64,000 nt of DNA, taken from the NCBI GenBank assembly GCA_965227065.1, contig CBDDFN010000010.1, positions 248,001 to 312,000 of the forward strand. The letters are read 5' to 3'. Under the pieces are notes generated by a model. The model was not told the origin of the DNA. It searched no databases and worked only from the letters and a program-made list of their open reading frames with translations. The stretch's first letter is position 1, and every line of letters starts with the position of its first letter. Origin of the DNA: CBDDFN01 sp965227065. Lineage in GTDB: Bacteria > Pseudomonadota > Alphaproteobacteria > SPJN01. A program made the translations under genes and the position numbers. This document shows, one piece after another, positions 53,682-62,089 of this stretch.

Positions 53682-54823
53682 CACTGATAAAGACGGCCCA
53701 AAGCTTCACCGCTGAAATCGCTGCGCGCGCCGATGAGATTGAACAGGCTCGCGCCGTGCCGCAAGACCTGGCCGACAAGATGGCGCAAGCGGGGCTTTAT
53801 CATTTATGCGTGCCGGAAAATCTGGGCGGCGCGCAGGCCCATCCGTTGAGCTTTCTCAAAGTGGTGGAAACCCTGTCGGCGGCTGATGGATCAACCGGCT
53901 GGTGCGTGAATATCGGCGCGACCACCGGGCTTGTCGGCGCCTATATCGACGAGGCGGCGGCACGCACCGTGTTTGCCCCCGGCACGATTGTGGCGGGTGT
54001 GTTTGCCCCCATGGGCAAGGCGGTGCGCGCAGGCGACGGCTACCGGGTGACGGGCCGGTGGAACTGGGGCTCGGGCAGTTTGAATGCGCGCTGGATCATG
54101 GGCGGCTCTCTCGTTCTGGGGGAGGACGGCAAGCCTGAAATGCTCGGCAGGGTGCCCAATTCGCGGATGATGATCGTGCCGCGTGACGAGGCCGCCATCG
54201 AAGACAGCTGGCATGTGATGGGGCTGTGCGGCACCGGGTCGAACCAGTTCAGCTTTGATGATCTTGAGGTGGCCCACGCTTTTTCGGTCGCCCTTGCTAC
54301 CGACCGGCCGCGGATTGAAGCGCCGCTTTACGCCTTTCCCGCTTTTGGTCTGCTTGCCATCGGGATTGCCGCAGTGGCGCTGGGGATCGGGCAAGGGGCG
54401 CTCGATGAATTTGTCGCCCTGGCCGGGGCCAAGACGCCGCAATATTCAAAGAAGAGCCTTGCCAATCGGCCACAAGCCCAGCTGCGCTTTGCCGAAGCCA
54501 TGGCGATCATCGAAAGCGCGCGGGCCTTTTTGCATGATGCGGTGGGCCACGCTTATGACAGGGCCGCCAAGGATGGCGTGATCGATGATGCGGCACGCGC
54601 CCGGCTGCGGCTGGCTGCGTGCCACGCCACCAAGCAGGCCGCGCAGGCGGTCACGCTTCTTCATACCGAGGCGGGCGGCACCAGTGTTTTTCTTTCAACA
54701 CCGCTGCAACGGCGATTTCGGGACGTGCATGTTGCGACGCAACATCTTATGGTGTCGGGCGCAACGCAGGAACTGAGCGGCCGGGTGCTGCTCGGCGTCG
54801 AAACCGATACGGCCATGCTTTAG
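53678..54823 (+). CDS. Acyl-CoA-dehydrogenase-fold flavin-dependent monooxygenase-like protein
   Basis: A 381-residue member of the acyl-CoA dehydrogenase type-2 branch (HpaB/HsaA/DszC-like). It shows LCVPENLGGAQAHPLSFLKVVE (partial), ADGSTGWCVNIGAT, VTGRWNWGSG, and the C-terminal THRRFRDVH-type region as PLQRRFRDVHVATQHLM. Relatives hydroxylate phenols, steroids or sulfur compounds using reduced flavin from a separate reductase, which is not present here. It overlaps the previous gene by 4 nt. Confidence 0.83.
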   Translation: MTLIKTAQSFTAEIAARADEIEQARAVPQDLADKMAQAGLYHLCVPENLGGAQAHPLSFLKVVETLSAADGSTGWCVNIGATTGLVGAYIDEAAARTVFAPGTIVAGVFAPMGKAVRAGDGYRVTGRWNWGSGSLNARWIMGGSLVLGEDGKPEMLGRVPNSRMMIVPRDEAAIEDSWHVMGLCGTGSNQFSFDDLEVAHAFSVALATDRPRIEAPLYAFPAFGLLAIGIAAVALGIGQGALDEFVALAGAKTPQYSKKSLANRPQAQLRFAEAMAIIESARAFLHDAVGHAYDRAAKDGVIDDAARARLRLAACHATKQAAQAVTLLHTEAGGTSVFLSTPLQRRFRDVHVATQHLMVSGATQELSGRVLLGVETDTAML

Positions 54824-54848
54824 TGCGCATGCAGTGATGGAGACCGGA

Positions 54849-55646
54849 ATGAGCACCAAACCCCTCGCCCTTGTCACCGGCGCGTCCGGCGGGATCGGCG
54901 AAGCCATCGCCGATGAGCTTGGCAAGGCCGGCTATGATTTGCTGTTGATCGCCCGTTCCAAAGGCCTGCTCGACAATGTGGCGCGGCGTCTGTCTGACCA
55001 GCATGGCGTTGAGGCCGAAACGCTGGAGCTTGATCTGGCAGGCCCCGGCGCGGTTGCCCGCATCGAAACCGCCTTGCAAGGCCGGGTGCCTCATGTGCTC
55101 GTCAACAATGCAGGCTATGGTCTGGCGGGACGGTTTTCCGCGCAAAGCCGGGACAAGCAAATCGGCATGATTGATCTCAATGTCACCGCGCTGACCGATC
55201 TGACCTATGCGCTTGTCGGCAAGATGGAGGAGGCGGCGAAGAAGCCTTCGACCCATCGGCGCGGCGTCATCAATATCGCATCGACGGCGGCGTTCCAGCC
55301 GGGTCCTTTGATGGCTGTCTATTACGCCACCAAAGCCTATGTGTTGCACTTCTCCGAGGCGCTGAATTACGAATTGCGCGGCACCGGGCTGACCTGCCTG
55401 GCGATCTGTCCCGGCCCGACATTGACCGGCTTTCAGGACGCAGCGGAATTCTCCGGCCAGCTTTTGTTGAAGCTCATGCCGGTGATGAGTGCCGGCCAGG
55501 TCGCCGCGCGCGGCATGAAAGCCTTTTTCAAAGGCAAGTCGGTGGTCATTCCCGGCTTTTTCAACTGGCTGATGGCGCGGCTGGCCCCGGTGACCCCGCG
55601 CTTTGTTCTGCTGCCGATGATTGCGCTTGTGCAAAAGGGCCGATGA
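54849..55646 (+). CDS. SDR family NAD(P)-dependent oxidoreductase
   Basis: A 265-residue short-chain dehydrogenase: cofactor loop TGASGGIGEAIA, NNAGYGLAGRF, serine region INIASTAAFQPG and catalytic YYATK. The C-terminal extension (LMARLAPVTPRFVLLPMIA) is typical of the DltE/YqjQ-like group of acyl-related SDRs. ATG 54849 is chosen for the GGAGACC site 5 nt before it. The stop overlaps the amidotransferase start (ATGA). Confidence 0.88.
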   Translation: MSTKPLALVTGASGGIGEAIADELGKAGYDLLLIARSKGLLDNVARRLSDQHGVEAETLELDLAGPGAVARIETALQGRVPHVLVNNAGYGLAGRFSAQSRDKQIGMIDLNVTALTDLTYALVGKMEEAAKKPSTHRRGVINIASTAAFQPGPLMAVYYATKAYVLHFSEALNYELRGTGLTCLAICPGPTLTGFQDAAEFSGQLLLKLMPVMSAGQVAARGMKAFFKGKSVVIPGFFNWLMARLAPVTPRFVLLPMIALVQKGR

Positions 55647-56359
55647 GCGGGGATAATCCCAAAAAGGTCCTGATGGTGGTGCACCGGCCCGAATCCGAAA
55701 CCGGCCGGGTCGGACGCTTTGTCCGCGAAAACGGCTATGAAGAAGAGGTCTGCCGCCTGGCGCTCGGCCACGCCTTGCCCGAGACGCTCACCGACTATGC
55801 CGGGGTGGTGATCTTTGGCGGGCCCATGTCGGTCCATGATACGGCTGAGTTTCCCTTTTTGAATGCTGAACGCGACTGGATCGCCCGGCATGCCGATGGG
55901 TCCACCCCCATGCTGGGCATTTGCCTGGGCGCGCAATTGATTGCCACCGCCCTTGGCGGCAATTCGGTCCGCCACCCGCAAGAGAAGGTTGAAGTCGGCT
56001 ATTACCCGCTCTTTTCCACCGAACAGGGCCTCCCGCTGTTTCCCCGCGAAATGCATGCGTTTCAATGGCATGGGGATGCCATCATCGCCCCGCCCGGCGC
56101 GGAACTTCTGGCGACCGGCGACACCTTTGCGGTGCAAGCGTTCCGCATGGGACAGGCGGTTGTGGGTATCCAGTTTCACCCTGAGGTGAGCCGGGCGATG
56201 CATCACCGCTGGATTGTGCGGGCGGGGGAACGGCTGGCTGAACCCGGTGCGCAAACCGCCACCCGCCAGCTTGGCCTGCGCTCTTTGCACGACCCCCAAA
56301 ATGTCTTATGGCTCGATCAATTCATGCGCCATTGGCTCGGTGAGGAAGACCCATGCTGA
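55643..56359 (+). CDS. Class I glutamine amidotransferase-like protein
   Basis: A 238-residue stand-alone GATase-1 domain. The nucleophile C94 lies in LGICLGAQLIA, and the catalytic His-x-Glu is in GIQFHPEVS. Such GMP-synthase-like proteins hydrolyse glutamine or gamma-glutamyl compounds; the acceptor domain is missing and no partner is evident. It overlaps both neighbouring genes (4 nt and 7 nt). Confidence 0.87.
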   Translation: MSGDNPKKVLMVVHRPESETGRVGRFVRENGYEEEVCRLALGHALPETLTDYAGVVIFGGPMSVHDTAEFPFLNAERDWIARHADGSTPMLGICLGAQLIATALGGNSVRHPQEKVEVGYYPLFSTEQGLPLFPREMHAFQWHGDAIIAPPGAELLATGDTFAVQAFRMGQAVVGIQFHPEVSRAMHHRWIVRAGERLAEPGAQTATRQLGLRSLHDPQNVLWLDQFMRHWLGEEDPC

Positions 56360-58650
56360 AACATCTGCTTGTTGCTCTCGCATTGTTGTGGGTTATGCCC
56401 GCCCAGGGGCAGGATATCCCGGCATCACCGCCCTTGTCGGCACAAGAGGCGGGCAAACTGGCTGACAAGCTGGAAGATGATCAGGCCCGGCAGGAGTTGG
56501 TAGAAACGCTGCGCGCGCTTGAAGCGGTGAACAAGCAGACCGAAGAGCCCGAACAGACACCCGGACTGATTGATGCGCTGGGCGGCATATTGGGTCAGCT
56601 GACCGCCGGGCTTGCCGCGCTTGGCGTGCAATTGGCGGAACTGGCGGGCGCGGCGGGGGACCCTGATGCGCTCAAAGGCTGGTTTGACGAACAGTCCTCC
56701 AAGCCCGAGCTGCGCGCCTTCTGGCTCGCCCTGTCATGGAAACTCGCCCTTGTGCTGGGGGCGGGCCTGCTGGCGCGGTGGCTGTTGCGGCGCATTCTGG
56801 CGCCGTCGCGCCGGGCGATTGAAACCCGTCACTATCCGGGCATGATCACGCGGTCCTTGTGGCTGGGGATCCGCACGCTGATCGATATGATGCCGATTGT
56901 GGCCTTTGGCGTTGCCGCCTATGGCACGCTGGAGCTTGCCTCGATTGGCGAGGCTGACGTCAACAGTGCGGTGTCGGCCAATGTTCGCATCATCGCGGTT
57001 GCGCTTATTCAGGCGATTGTTGTCGCGCGTGCGCTGCTTGCCTTTGCGCGGCTGGTGATGACGCCGCTTGCCCCCAATCTGCGGCTGATCCCGTTAAGCG
57101 ATGAAGATGCGGCCTACGCCTATATCTGGGTGTCGCGTTTTGTGAACTTCTCGGTCTACGGCTTTGTCATTGCCGAGACGCTGGCGGCCACCGGCATGCC
57201 CGCCCGGGCTGCCGACGGGTTTGCCAAGATGGTCGGGCTGGTGCTTGCGGTTTTGGCGGTGGTGCTGATCTTGCAGGTGCGCGAACGCATGGCGGGCATC
57301 ATCAAGGGGCCGCAAAATGCCAATCAGGCGATCAATATTCTGCGCTCCCGGCTGGCCGATGTGTGGCATGTGCTGGCGATCTTGTATGTCCTGGCGGTCT
57401 TTGTGATCTGGGCGCTGGGCGTTGATGGCGGCTTTGCCACCATTGCGCGCGGCACTATCGGCACGGTGGGCGCGATTGTGGTGGCCGAGCTTCTGGTGCG
57501 CGGCAGCCATCGTCTTTTGCAAAAACTGTTTTCCATCGATCCTGATCTCGACCAGCGCTTTCCCGGCTTGGAAAACCGCGCTAATCGCTATCTGCCCATT
57601 GCGCGGACCATGTCATCGGTTCTGATCGCCATCATTGCGGTGGTGGCCATTTGTGAAGCCTGGGGCGTGGATGTGCTGGCTGCGCTGGGCACCGAAGCGG
57701 GTGCCGCTTTGCTCGCCCGGATTGGCCGGATCGGCATTGTAGCCGTGGCCGCCATTCTGGTCTGGGAATTTGCTTCTGCCTTCATTGCGCGCTTCTTGCG
57801 GGCAGAGGAAGAAGAAGGCGCCACCCTGGTGCGCTCAGCCCGCACGCGCACTTTGTTGCCTCTGGCGCAAAGCGCGCTGACCATCGTGATCCTGACGGTG
57901 GCGACCTTGACGATCTTGAGCGAGCTTGGCCTTGATATCGCCCCTCTTCTGGCCGGTGCCGGGGTGATCGGTCTGGCGATTGGCTTTGGCGCGCAAACGC
58001 TCGTCAAAGATGTGATCACCGGCATGTTTATCCTGCTTGAAGATGCAATCTCGGTCGGCGATGTCGTCGATGTGGCGGGCCATTCAGGTGTTGTGGAGGC
58101 GGTCAATATCCGCTCTGTCCGGCTGCGCGACCTGTCGGGCAGTGTTCACACGGTGCCGTTTTCCACCATCGACAGCGTGAAAAATCTGACCAAGGACTTC
58201 TCTTACTATCTGCTCGATGTCGGGGTGGCCTATCGTGAAAACACCGATCATGTCATCACGCTGTTGCGCGAGATTGACGAGGAGATGCGCGCCGATCCCG
58301 AAATGGCTGATGATATTCTGGGGCCGCTTGAGGTTCTGGGGCTCGACCGGTTCGATGATTCAGCGGTGGTTGTGCGCGCCCGGATCAAGACCAATCCCTT
58401 GTCGCAATGGCGCATCGGCCGGGAGTTCAACCGGCGGATGAAGTTCCTATTCGACAAGCACAATATCGAGATTCCGTTCCCCCATCAGACGATCTATTTC
58501 GGCGTCGATCATGCCGGCAAAGCCCCGCCAGCCTATATTGCCATGACCGATCAGTCTGAAGCGCAAGCCACAAGCAGCCCTGCGCCGCAAGCTGAATTGC
58601 CCGTGCGCAAGGCAACCTCAGCGTCCCATGGCAGCGCCGATTATGAATGA
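56353..58650 (+). CDS. Large MscS-family mechanosensitive channel
   Basis: A 765-residue inner-membrane protein. A signal peptide (MLKHLLVALALLWVMPAQG) is followed by a helical periplasmic segment (about 25-115), then about ten hydrophobic helices, with the MscS pore and beta-domain region near 540-640 (GAGVIGLAIGFGAQTLVKDV with the following GMFILLEDAISVGDVV, quoted in parts). This resembles the larger MscK/YbdG-like members. It probably releases solutes under osmotic downshock. It overlaps the amidotransferase gene by 7 nt. Confidence 0.92.
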   Translation: MLKHLLVALALLWVMPAQGQDIPASPPLSAQEAGKLADKLEDDQARQELVETLRALEAVNKQTEEPEQTPGLIDALGGILGQLTAGLAALGVQLAELAGAAGDPDALKGWFDEQSSKPELRAFWLALSWKLALVLGAGLLARWLLRRILAPSRRAIETRHYPGMITRSLWLGIRTLIDMMPIVAFGVAAYGTLELASIGEADVNSAVSANVRIIAVALIQAIVVARALLAFARLVMTPLAPNLRLIPLSDEDAAYAYIWVSRFVNFSVYGFVIAETLAATGMPARAADGFAKMVGLVLAVLAVVLILQVRERMAGIIKGPQNANQAINILRSRLADVWHVLAILYVLAVFVIWALGVDGGFATIARGTIGTVGAIVVAELLVRGSHRLLQKLFSIDPDLDQRFPGLENRANRYLPIARTMSSVLIAIIAVVAICEAWGVDVLAALGTEAGAALLARIGRIGIVAVAAILVWEFASAFIARFLRAEEEEGATLVRSARTRTLLPLAQSALTIVILTVATLTILSELGLDIAPLLAGAGVIGLAIGFGAQTLVKDVITGMFILLEDAISVGDVVDVAGHSGVVEAVNIRSVRLRDLSGSVHTVPFSTIDSVKNLTKDFSYYLLDVGVAYRENTDHVITLLREIDEEMRADPEMADDILGPLEVLGLDRFDDSAVVVRARIKTNPLSQWRIGREFNRRMKFLFDKHNIEIPFPHQTIYFGVDHAGKAPPAYIAMTDQSEAQATSSPAPQAELPVRKATSASHGSADYE

Positions 58651-58705
58651 TGCGGCATTGTGCACCCTGCTTGCAGGGCGCGCTTTTCAGGCATAGAACA
58701 CCGCC

Positions 58706-59092
58706 ATGAGGGGTTTGAAGCACAGGGACGCGCGTCTTTTGGCGCTGATTTGGCTGGGGGCGGCACTTTTGGTGCAGGCCCTGTTAGCCCCTGTGCATCT
58801 GTCGTCCCCGCAGGTGTCGGAGTTTGACAAGGCCGATCCGGTCCAGGTCGCCTATGCCGCGCTGGCGCGCGTGTGTAATCCCGGCAGTGACGACAATAGT
58901 CCCGCGCCGCAATCAGCCGATCGCTGCACCTTGTGTTCGGCGGCCCTGTCACCGGCCCTGGTGCCGGATATGACCATGCTGGCGGCTGTGTCGATTGCCG
59001 CCGATCTGGCGTTTGGGCGTGCGGCCCACCAAACCGCAGCGGGGCGCGTCTTGCGCACCCGCCAATCGAGGGCTCCTCCGAAACTGGTCTGA
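58706..59092 (+). CDS. DUF2946-like small protein with a CxxC motif
   Basis: A 128-residue protein with an N-terminal hydrophobic segment (about residues 10-28), a disordered middle and a CTLC motif (about 74-77), which fits the loosely conserved DUF2946 family often found beside metal-transport genes. No clear ribosome site precedes ATG 58706. It lies 36 nt before a beta-barrel-type gene, with which it is probably co-transcribed. A metal-related role is inference. Confidence 0.6.
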   Translation: MRGLKHRDARLLALIWLGAALLVQALLAPVHLSSPQVSEFDKADPVQVAYAALARVCNPGSDDNSPAPQSADRCTLCSAALSPALVPDMTMLAAVSIAADLAFGRAAHQTAAGRVLRTRQSRAPPKLV

Positions 59093-59128
59093 CCCACACC
59101 CAGACCTTTTTGATTTTCGGAGACTTCC

Positions 59129-60145
59129 ATGACGTTCAAATCCGTTCTTGCCGCGCTCGCGCTCGGCGCCTGTGTCACGCCGGCCATCGCCCATGACACC
59201 AAACCTGTTCCCCAATCCCATGCGCCGATCGGTGTGATGGGCGATCACCGCCATGGTGCGGGCGAATTCATGCTGTCCTATCGCTATATGCGCATGCGCA
59301 TGAGCGGCACCCGCGATGGCACGTCCGATTTCGGCCCGGCCTCGGTCACGGCCAATTTTGGCCATCCGGTTGTGCCGACCGACATGAATATGGACATGCA
59401 TATGTTCGGTGCCATGCTGGGGCTGACCGATGCGGTGACCGCCATGGTCATGATCCCCTATCTCAGCAACACGATGGATCATCTGATTGTGCCGATGGAC
59501 CGCCGCTTTACGACCAGCAGCAAGGGGGCGGGCGACATCAAGATCAGCGCATTGATCGGCACTGATCTGAGTGACAGCGCCACGTTCCACATTCAGGCGG
59601 GCTTCACCTTGCCCACCGGCTCGATTGATGAACGCGACGACACACCGGCCATGGCAAATGCGGTGCTGCCCTATCCGATGCAGCTTGGCTCGGGCACGTA
59701 TGATTTTATCGGCAATGCCACGCTGGTGCTGGGGCATGATGCGACGCGCGGCGGCGTGCAGTTTTCAACGGTGGTGCGCACGGGGGAAAACCGCCGCGAT
59801 TACCGGCTGGGCAATAAATATGAGGCGACCGCCTTTGTCGGCCATCAGCTCAATGACTGGTTTTCAGTGTCGGGCCGGGTGATCGGTAAACATGTCGGGT
59901 CGATCAAAGGGGCGGACCCGCGCCTCAACCCGATGATGGTGCAGACCGCCAATCCTGACAATCATGGCGGGGAGTGGCTGTCGCTGGGGGCCGGTGTCAA
60001 TTTCATCGTTCCCGAAGGTCAGCTGAAAGGCCAGCGGCTTGCCATTGAGTTCACCGCGCCGGTCTATCAGAACCTCAACGGCCCGCAGCTGAAAACCCGC
60101 TGGACGCTGACGGCGGGCTGGCAATATGCGCTGAACCTGTTCTGA
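59129..60145 (+). CDS. Outer-membrane transporter-like protein with Met/His-rich N-terminus
   Basis: A 338-residue exported protein: signal peptide ending in TPAIA, then a mature N-terminus rich in His and Met (GVMGDHRHGAG, YRYMRMRMSGTRDG, DMNMDMHMFGAMLG). The remainder alternates polar and hydrophobic residues with aromatic ends (final ...WQYALNLF), as in outer-membrane beta-barrels. Related proteins are annotated simply as transporters and often occur near copper genes. A GGAG site precedes ATG 59129. Confidence 0.72.
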   Translation: MTFKSVLAALALGACVTPAIAHDTKPVPQSHAPIGVMGDHRHGAGEFMLSYRYMRMRMSGTRDGTSDFGPASVTANFGHPVVPTDMNMDMHMFGAMLGLTDAVTAMVMIPYLSNTMDHLIVPMDRRFTTSSKGAGDIKISALIGTDLSDSATFHIQAGFTLPTGSIDERDDTPAMANAVLPYPMQLGSGTYDFIGNATLVLGHDATRGGVQFSTVVRTGENRRDYRLGNKYEATAFVGHQLNDWFSVSGRVIGKHVGSIKGADPRLNPMMVQTANPDNHGGEWLSLGAGVNFIVPEGQLKGQRLAIEFTAPVYQNLNGPQLKTRWTLTAGWQYALNLF

Positions 60146-60163
60146 GTGTCACGCCGCTGACAC
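60146..60163 (+). promoter_or_regulatory. Candidate Pho box upstream of phoX
   Basis: GTGTCAC and CTGACAC at 11-bp spacing (60146-60152 and 60157-60163), each one base from the PhoB half-site CTGTCAC. It lies 46 nt before the phoX start codon. The same bases form an inverted repeat AGTGTCA/TGACACT (60145-60164). PhoB itself is encoded at 18162-18857. Confidence 0.6.
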
Positions 60164-60176
60164 TTTGGCCGATATA

Positions 60177-60203
60177 CAGTCTCCCTCAGATTGAGGGAGA
60201 CTG
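60177..60203 (+). promoter_or_regulatory. 12-bp perfect hairpin enclosing the phoX ribosome-binding site
   Basis: CAGTCTCCCTCA (60177-60188) and TGAGGGAGACTG (60192-60203) are perfectly complementary with a GAT loop. The 3' arm contains the GGGAG ribosome site (60195-60199) and ends 5 nt before ATG 60209. If the RNA folds, the site is hidden, which suggests translational control; a DNA operator is the alternative. Confidence 0.65.
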
Positions 60204-60208
60204 ACGCC

Positions 60209-62089
60209 ATGACTGAACAACGCTTTTCCAAAGCCGCCATGGATGCCGAAGACGATCTGGCGATTGATCGTCCGCGCACCGGCGCATCATTTGATGATAT
60301 TTCCCGCCGCGCCTTTCTGGTGGCGGGCGCGGGCGGCGCGGCGATGCTGGCAACCGGTGCGCACGCCATGGCACCGGCAGGGGGTCCAACCCTGTCCTTT
60401 GAGGGGTTGAGCCAGCGGCTTGATGCGCGCTTCCACACGGCTGCCAATTACACCCATGATGTGGTGATCCGCTGGGGCGATCCGGTGCTTCCCGGTGCGC
60501 CGCGTTTTGACTACAAAAACCAAAGCGCCAAGGCGCAAGCGGGCCAGTTTGGCACCAACAATGATTTCCTGGCGTTCTTCGGCCTCAAGGGTGAACCTGA
60601 CCGCGCGCTTCTGGTGGTCAATCATGAGTTTGCGGAACCCGATATGATGTTCCCCGGCTTCACCGAAGCCGATGCGCAAAAGGCTGAATTGTGGCGCATC
60701 ACCCAGATGGCCCTGGGGTTGAGCGTGGTGGAGCTTGAGCGCAAGGAAGGCACCTGGCTGGCTGCCAAGCCGGGCCGGTTCAATCGCCGCATCACCGCAC
60801 ACACCAGGTTCGACATTATGGGGCCTGCGCGCGGCTCGGACCGGATGAAAACCAAAGAAAGCGAAGGCGGTACCATCGCGCACGGCACCTATGGCAATTG
60901 CGCGGGCGGTGTAACGCCCTGGGGCACCGTCTTGTCGGCGGAAGAAAATATCCAGAGCTATTTTATGGGTGATCCCACCGCGACCAGCGAGGCGCAGAAT
61001 TACAAGGATTTCGGCATTAAGGGCGAAGGCCCCCTGCCCTGGGCGCTGCATGATGAACGCTGGAACATCGATAAAAGCCCGCTTGAGCCCAACCATATGG
61101 GCTGGATGGTCGAGATCGATCCCTTCTCACCCGACGCCCGGCCGGTCAAACGCACCGCGCTTGGCCGCTTCAAGCATGAAGGCGCAGGCGTGGTCGTCAA
61201 TGCCGACAACCGTGTTGTTGTCTATATGGGCGATGATCAGCGCTTTGAATATCTCTACAAATTTGTCTCCAAAGAGGCGTTTGACCCGGACAATCCGCGC
61301 GGCAATCCCAACCTTTTGGACGATGGCACGCTTTATGTTGCCGAATTCACTGACAGTGAAGTGATCTGGCATCCGCTGGTCTACGGACAAGGCCAGCATA
61401 CCGAAGACAATGGGTTCACCAGCCAGGCCGATGTGGTGATCGAGGCACGCCGGGCGGCGGATCTGGTGGGCGCCACACCGATGGACCGGCCCGAAGATGT
61501 CGATGTTAATCCCGTCAATGGCCGGGCGTACGCCATCATGACAAACAATACCAAGCGTGCGGCCGATGACACCAATGCGCCCAACCCGCGCGGCCCCAAC
61601 AAAGCGGGCCATATTCTGGAGATCGCACCGCGTGGCGGGGATCATGCGGCTGACCGCGCCGACTGGACCATGTTCCTGATGGGCGGGCCTTTGGAAGGTG
61701 AGCAGGCGGGAACCTACAATCCCCAAACCGGCGAGGATGGCTGGCTGTTTGCACCCGACAATTGCGCCTTTGACCGGCATGGCCGCATGTTGATCGCCAC
61801 CGATGGCGCGCCCAAGGCCGGTGTCGCGGACGGGGTGTGGATGTGTGATGTCGACGGGCCGGGCCGGGCGCTGACCAAACGCCTGCTCGCCACGCCCGTG
61901 GGGGCGGAACTGTGCGGCCCGTGTCTCACACCCGATGACCGGACTTTGTTCTGTGCGGTTCAGCACCCCGGATCGGGTTCCAGCGCGGATAATCCTTCCA
62001 CCCGCTGGCCTGATTTTGACAAGCGCATGCCACCGCGGTCATCGGTTGTGGCGGTGCGCCATTTCCGCAATAGGCCGATCGGGTCCTAG
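60209..62089 (+). CDS. phoX: PhoX-family (DUF839) alkaline phosphatase
   Basis: A 626-residue protein of the PhoX/DUF839 family, Tat-exported calcium-iron phosphatases that release phosphate from organic esters in the periplasm. The Tat motif SRRAFL (32-37) precedes a hydrophobic stretch. Family blocks are GTYGNCAGGVTPWGTVLSAEE (partial), NHMGWMVEIDPFSP, RFKHEGAG and FAPDNCAFD. A candidate Pho box and a hairpin over the ribosome site lie upstream. Its stop codon shares the bases CTAG with the stop of the convergent MFS gene. Confidence 0.9.
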   Translation: MTEQRFSKAAMDAEDDLAIDRPRTGASFDDISRRAFLVAGAGGAAMLATGAHAMAPAGGPTLSFEGLSQRLDARFHTAANYTHDVVIRWGDPVLPGAPRFDYKNQSAKAQAGQFGTNNDFLAFFGLKGEPDRALLVVNHEFAEPDMMFPGFTEADAQKAELWRITQMALGLSVVELERKEGTWLAAKPGRFNRRITAHTRFDIMGPARGSDRMKTKESEGGTIAHGTYGNCAGGVTPWGTVLSAEENIQSYFMGDPTATSEAQNYKDFGIKGEGPLPWALHDERWNIDKSPLEPNHMGWMVEIDPFSPDARPVKRTALGRFKHEGAGVVVNADNRVVVYMGDDQRFEYLYKFVSKEAFDPDNPRGNPNLLDDGTLYVAEFTDSEVIWHPLVYGQGQHTEDNGFTSQADVVIEARRAADLVGATPMDRPEDVDVNPVNGRAYAIMTNNTKRAADDTNAPNPRGPNKAGHILEIAPRGGDHAADRADWTMFLMGGPLEGEQAGTYNPQTGEDGWLFAPDNCAFDRHGRMLIATDGAPKAGVADGVWMCDVDGPGRALTKRLLATPVGAELCGPCLTPDDRTLFCAVQHPGSGSSADNPSTRWPDFDKRMPPRSSVVAVRHFRNRPIGS

